A stretch of DNA of 64,000 nucleotides, taken from Acidobacteriota bacterium (GTDB taxonomy: Bacteria > Acidobacteriota > Terriglobia > Acidiferrales > UBA7541). The DNA is taken from positions 100,736 to 164,735 of the forward strand of contig JABCZN010000009.1 in the NCBI GenBank assembly GCA_013289665.1. Direction: 5' to 3'. Positions 60,517 to 64,000 of this stretch are shown here, piece after piece (the first letter of the stretch is position 1; each line of letters begins with the position of its first letter). Made by a program: the position numbers and the translations under genes. Below the pieces are notes generated by a model. It was not told where the DNA came from. It worked only from the letters and a program-made list of their open reading frames with translations, and made no database searches.

Positions 60517-61704
60517 ATGTCCAGAACTGTTCTTGCGCTCCGCTGTAATCTTGTAAGAGAGAGCGTCGCAGTGGTTGGAGCGACGCTATTTCTCGCCGTG
60601 TCGGTTCATAGTCAAAGCTGGTCGCCGGGGGGCCAGCAACCGAGGCCGAAACCTAGTAGAACCGTTCAAACAAACAACCAGACTGGCCTAGACCTTAAAA
60701 AGGTCTCAAGGGCCATCGCGTCTGTATTAGTGACTACTTCGGATGGAAAAACGGTCAACCAGGGCAGCGGCTTTTTCATCGACTCGACTGGCCGCTTGGT
60801 GACGAACTACCACGTAATTGAGGACGCATCCTCCGCAGTCGTCAAGACCACGGACGGCGGCTTCTACGAAGTACGTGGAACATTGGCTGTGGATGAGGAG
60901 CACGACCTCGCTATCTTGCAGGTCTCTGGGATAAATTTTACGAATGTCTCCCTGGGAGATTCAGATGCCGTGGGTATCGGGGATAAAGTGTACGCGGTGG
61001 GCAGCCCGTTAGGACTCGAAACTACGGTGTCGGATGGTATCGTTAGCAGCATCCGAGAATTGGATCAGACTCGGCTAATTCAGACCACCGCTCCAATCTC
61101 CCACGGCAGCAGCGGCGGCCCATTGCTGAATTTGCGCGGGCAGGTCATAGGAGTCACTACCCTTCAAATTGAGGGAGGGCAGAACCTCAATTTTGCAGTC
61201 CCGTCGAAATTGATTCGACCTCTTCTCCTCTCCAAAAAGGTCTCTCCTTTCGTTCCGATACAAGCACCTGAGCCACGGCAAGTCGGTGAAGCGAAGAACC
61301 CCATCCCGAAAGTGGGAGACGATTTCTCGGAACTGCCAAAACTATGGACCGGGTCATTAGACAAGAATCAATACAGTGTCCGAGTTCTAGGAGAGCACAT
61401 CTACATAAAAAGCAATTTCATCGAGGATGTACCGGGTCTATTAACGGACCGGAATCTCAACTGTGACGGTAAACAGCAAGGCGAAAAGTGGGTAGGAACC
61501 TGTTCTGAAAATTACACGATAAGGTGGCTATATCAGAGCCTCCCCACTCCCTGCTCAGTATCTCTGTGGTTCGAGATTGACGACCTTTCAAATCAACGCA
61601 TCGAAGGGAAAGTCCAAAACGACGAGTATGCCGAAGGCGCCAAGCTAGGAACCTGTCCGAAACCCGCAAATAAATATTACCAACTGACTCTGATTCCCCA
61701 GTAG
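60517..61704 (+). CDS. HtrA-like trypsin-type serine protease (exported)
   Basis: 395 aa, ATG at 60517. Signal anchor near 15-33 (VAVVGATLFLAVSVHSQ). Trypsin-like domain 60-235 with the triad His in VTNYHVIED, Asp in EEHDLAILQV, Ser in SHGSSGGPLLN. No PDZ domain is evident; the C-terminal 150 residues (CSENYTIRWLYQSLPTPC with possible disulfide) are unknown. Cargo gene of the island or unrelated accessory gene. Confidence 0.85.
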   Translation: MSRTVLALRCNLVRESVAVVGATLFLAVSVHSQSWSPGGQQPRPKPSRTVQTNNQTGLDLKKVSRAIASVLVTTSDGKTVNQGSGFFIDSTGRLVTNYHVIEDASSAVVKTTDGGFYEVRGTLAVDEEHDLAILQVSGINFTNVSLGDSDAVGIGDKVYAVGSPLGLETTVSDGIVSSIRELDQTRLIQTTAPISHGSSGGPLLNLRGQVIGVTTLQIEGGQNLNFAVPSKLIRPLLLSKKVSPFVPIQAPEPRQVGEAKNPIPKVGDDFSELPKLWTGSLDKNQYSVRVLGEHIYIKSNFIEDVPGLLTDRNLNCDGKQQGEKWVGTCSENYTIRWLYQSLPTPCSVSLWFEIDDLSNQRIEGKVQNDEYAEGAKLGTCPKPANKYYQLTLIPQ

Positions 61705-61903
61705 GTCTCGCCTGTCGTCTGTGCTCGCAGAAGAATGCGTCAAAATGACAGTCGCGTTATTCTGAAAATCTCGCCCGTAAGTGACAGTCTTTGCCGCCTA
61801 TGCTTTTCTGGATTCGCATCGTAATGATGCATTTGGAGGGTTGGGAGATTGTGGCGGGGCGCAGGGTAGGCGCTTCGCCATTATATAGCTACGCGGCAAG
61901 CAC
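61705..61903. other. Intergenic region, nothing recognised
   Basis: Lower GC; no ORF with coding character and no host repeat. Confidence 0.4.
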
Positions 61904-61932
61904 TTGATTTCTACTTGGCCGAAGAGTAAAAG
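61904..61932 (+). promoter_or_regulatory. Promoter of the PEP-CTERM gene
   Basis: TTGATT (61904-61909), 17-nt spacer, TAAAAG (61927-61932). Confidence 0.5.
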
Positions 61933-61968
61933 TGAAGCGGTCCCCGAAGACGAAATCAGAGGAACACA

Positions 61969-62661
61969 ATGAAAGCATTCTGTACTCTTCTTGTTTTGCT
62001 ATTTCTTTGCGCCGTCGCGAGCGCAGACACTCTAACCGCGGACTTTACGATTTTCCGACTTCCGGTTCCAGGAGGCCCGACAGATATGTGCCCGCAGCCT
62101 CCCTTGTGTACCTACGTCGAAGTCCCCAGTGCCGGGACGTTGAGACTAAAACTTAATCTTGACGGAAGTATTGCAGCGCGGCTTATCTCGACCAGCGGCA
62201 ATATCATCGGGTTTGGCTCGCAAACGGGCGTCCTCAATAATCTGTCGAATATCAGCGACCCTATTTACTCGGTAGCGACCTGGGGCAACGGGTTCGGAAA
62301 TTACGATACGGGTCTAACCAGTAACTTCTCTCCTTCTTCTGTTTCGACTCTGACATTTACTATCGGAACCCCTGGTGAATTCTCATCGGTGCATCAATTG
62401 GCTACAAACCATGGAGCATATGGCGGTGGCACCACCCAGAGCGTAACGAATTTTTGGCTGTATACAAATCCAAGCAACCGCGACTTCGTGCAGTACGGTG
62501 CAAATGGATGCCACCAGGAAGACGACGACGATGGCGCGAATGCCTGCCCCGGCAACGTCCCTGAACCTTCAACCTTGATGTTGCTCGGCAGCGGACTACT
62601 TGGTTTAGTAGGAGTCGTCCGACGACGATCTCGGCTACCAACCCGCATAACCCGCCTGTGA
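61969..62661 (+). CDS. PEP-CTERM sorting-signal protein
   Basis: 230 aa, ATG at 61969 with GAGGAA upstream. Signal peptide (residues 4-20, FCTLLVLLFLCAVASAD), a beta-rich middle with no known domain, and at the C-terminus VPEPSTLMLLGSGLLGLVGV then RRRS: the PEP motif, membrane helix and basic tail. Processed by exosortase; none is seen in the window. Likely surface or matrix protein. Confidence 0.9.
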   Translation: MKAFCTLLVLLFLCAVASADTLTADFTIFRLPVPGGPTDMCPQPPLCTYVEVPSAGTLRLKLNLDGSIAARLISTSGNIIGFGSQTGVLNNLSNISDPIYSVATWGNGFGNYDTGLTSNFSPSSVSTLTFTIGTPGEFSSVHQLATNHGAYGGGTTQSVTNFWLYTNPSNRDFVQYGANGCHQEDDDDGANACPGNVPEPSTLMLLGSGLLGLVGVVRRRSRLPTRITRL

Positions 62662-63041
62662 ACCGGGTCACAACCCGCTTTGAACCGCCACAGCGCGAAA
62701 ACTCTGGGAACCGGCGGGCCAGTCACACGATCCACACGCCCGCGCAATCTTGGCGCAGGCGCCGCCAATGCGAAGATCATCTTTGCGGATCAGAGCCTTC
62801 TCGCGCTCAAGCAACTCATTCTGTTGCTTCATCAGCTTCAGGCACATATCCACACCCCCGCGCTGATGCTGGCGGATTCAGAAACGCCTGTCAACCGGCT
62901 CAGTCGAGCCACCGTGCCTTCTCCCTCCCCTGATTCCAAACTCCTTACCGCACATCGAATCGCACATGAGCGTTAAAATAACGCACAATGAGCGGTATCC
63001 GTGCGTTATCGCGGGGGTCGCCTAATCGCAAGGGATGGACA
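62662..63041. other. Intergenic region with a possible small minus-strand ORF
   Basis: On the minus strand 62853-62668 encodes 61 aa (MDMCLKLMKQQNELLEREKA; then a Cys pair in ACGSCDW). A G-rich site precedes it. Coding is possible but weak; a second, shorter ORF lies upstream of it. No host repeats. Confidence 0.3.
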
Positions 63042-63662
63042 ATGACTAGCGAATCGCTTCACGTCGCTGTGGTCGATGTTGGTAGTTTGAAGAACCTTGG
63101 ATGGGTGATCGAAGGACCATCCGTCAATGAATCGGGAGGGGATATCGACTCCTGTATCGAAGCTCTTTCGCGCTCGATGGAGACAGGCCCCCTGGCGCTG
63201 GGATTTGAGGCCCCGATGTTTGTCCCCTATGGAAGGAAGCGATGCGATTTGGACAAAGCGCGTGAGGGCGATGGAGACCGTGCATTCTCAGCCGGGGCCG
63301 GGGCGGCTGTGCTCAGCAAGGGACTGGTAGTCGTTCCTTATATCCTTCACGGACTGCGTTGCCGCGCTCAGACCGCGAGGCCGACTTTCAGATGGCGCGA
63401 CCGACTATCTGAGCGCGACCTCTTGCTGTTTGAAGCTTTCGTGACTCATGTGGGCAAGTCCACTCACGTAGAGTCTGCACGTATGGCGCTCAAACTGTTT
63501 CCCAGAGAATGGGAGGAAAGGGCCTCATTCAAGAGCGCCGTTGAGGAGCAATCCACCTTGAATCTATTAGGCGCCATCCTGTTGCGTATCGGGTGGACTC
63601 ACGACTTGGCTATGATTTCGGAGCCTTGCCTCGTTGTGCGCCACAAAGGAAATTCAAACTGA
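63042..63662 (+). CDS. DUF429-like predicted RNase H-fold protein
   Basis: 206 aa from the ATG at 63042 (MTSESLHVAVVDVGSLKNLG). VAVVDVG at the N-terminus, LALGFEAPMFVPYGRKRCDL near 50-70, RAFSAGAGAAVL near 85, and LLLFEAFVTHVGK near 140 resemble DUF429-type putative nuclease folds. Weak match by eye; role unknown. Followed by a small Cys/Arg ORF with a strong RBS. Confidence 0.45.
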   Translation: MTSESLHVAVVDVGSLKNLGWVIEGPSVNESGGDIDSCIEALSRSMETGPLALGFEAPMFVPYGRKRCDLDKAREGDGDRAFSAGAGAAVLSKGLVVVPYILHGLRCRAQTARPTFRWRDRLSERDLLLFEAFVTHVGKSTHVESARMALKLFPREWEERASFKSAVEEQSTLNLLGAILLRIGWTHDLAMISEPCLVVRHKGNSN

Positions 63663-63706
63663 CGAGGTCCCCGAAACGCATCCAAAATTGAGAGGAGGAC
63701 ACCCGA

Positions 63707-63877
63707 ATGCGCCCCTGGTGTCTCGCCAAAGGAGACTTTCTCTACTCCCCGGGCAAACAGATCGTCATGGTGTCCAAGTCAAAGCGCAAACGTGCCAAAA
63801 GACTTCCTTGCGGGAAACGCCCCTCTCTCTGCCGTAATTGCGCTTTTACAACCGGCATCATCTCCATCGAACTGTGA
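63707..63877 (+). CDS. 56-aa basic, Cys-containing small protein
   Basis: ATG at 63707 behind GAGGAGGA. 56 residues: middle SKSKRKRAKRLPCGKRPSLC is very basic, followed by RNCAFTTG; four Cys in all. Possible zinc-knuckle or nucleic-acid binding peptide. 44 nt after the preceding gene. Confidence 0.45.
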   Translation: MRPWCLAKGDFLYSPGKQIVMVSKSKRKRAKRLPCGKRPSLCRNCAFTTGIISIEL

Positions 63878-63931
63878 GCGCTCAACCAACCCCATCTTGT
63901 GAAACATTCCGTCGCACCGCAAAGTTACGCC

Positions 63932-64000
63932 ATGACCAAACGTACAAAGAAGGCATGGACGAAGTGGCGAAGACTGATCCGAGAACATGCGCGTAGCGGG
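63932..64000 (+). CDS. Partial CDS, possible IS66-type TnpA start
   Basis: ATG at 63932, open to the window end (23 codons): MTKRTKKAWTKWRRLIREHA then RSG. W-x-x-LI-x-EH-x-x-SG resembles the first residues of IS66-family accessory proteins (TnpA). Too short to be sure. Confidence 0.35.
   Translation, partial: MTKRTKKAWTKWRRLIREHARSG

Overview
The window reads as a bacterial chromosome segment, most likely from an Acidobacteriota species (inference). The support is GC-rich codon use, the housekeeping set (RNase J, FtsK, PolX, icd/mdh, sdhCAB, DUF1844, LytTR regulator, PEP-CTERM protein) and very repeat-rich intergenic DNA. There are no rRNA genes and no CRISPR array. The only tRNA seen is tRNA-Phe(GAA).

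Layout of the core part (1-50.4 kb). MazG start, DUF1844, and a metallo-beta-lactamase/RibF fusion (0-3.3 kb); LytTR regulator, Nudix, cold-shock protein and PolX (3.6-7.7 kb); secreted DUF4097 protein, AhpD-like protein, GNAT, isocitrate and malate dehydrogenase (8-13.6 kb). A sulfur block on the minus strand (15.1-20.5 kb) holds a ferredoxin sulfite/nitrite reductase, siroheme-forming enzymes, a 43-aa membrane ORF and a YeiH-type exporter. It is headed by what looks like a cysteine leader peptide plus terminator. Then come cyclophilin, M19 dipeptidase and sdhCAB (20.8-26.7 kb). A polyamine block (27.9-33.9 kb) has pyruvoyl arginine decarboxylase, a deoxyhypusine-synthase-like enzyme, N-carbamoylputrescine amidase and agmatine deiminase. 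RNase J, MFS, a TPR membrane protein, aldehyde dehydrogenase, RimI, UppP, a serine hydrolase and FtsK follow (35-48.7 kb).

Almost every core intergenic gap holds short palindromic elements, often followed by CCCCTAC, together with purine-rich CGCAGAG-like ladders. The same elements sit in frame inside at least four unrelated enzymes (MBL-RibF, PolX, CobA/SUMT, sulfite reductase), where they encode low-complexity linkers.

From the tRNA-Phe at 50.46 kb onward base and codon use changes and the hairpin families vanish. A 10-kb integrated element carries a serine recombinase whose C-terminus is encoded antisense to the tRNA, replication-type genes with an 11-nt iteron cluster, small and (split) large terminase subunits without any visible portal, capsid or tail gene, an XRE regulator, a palindromic operator between divergent genes, and a compact tyrosine recombinase. 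It resembles a phage satellite. More accessory genes (HtrA-like protease, PEP-CTERM protein, DUF429-like protein, a possible IS66-type start) run to the window end, so the true right boundary is not visible.
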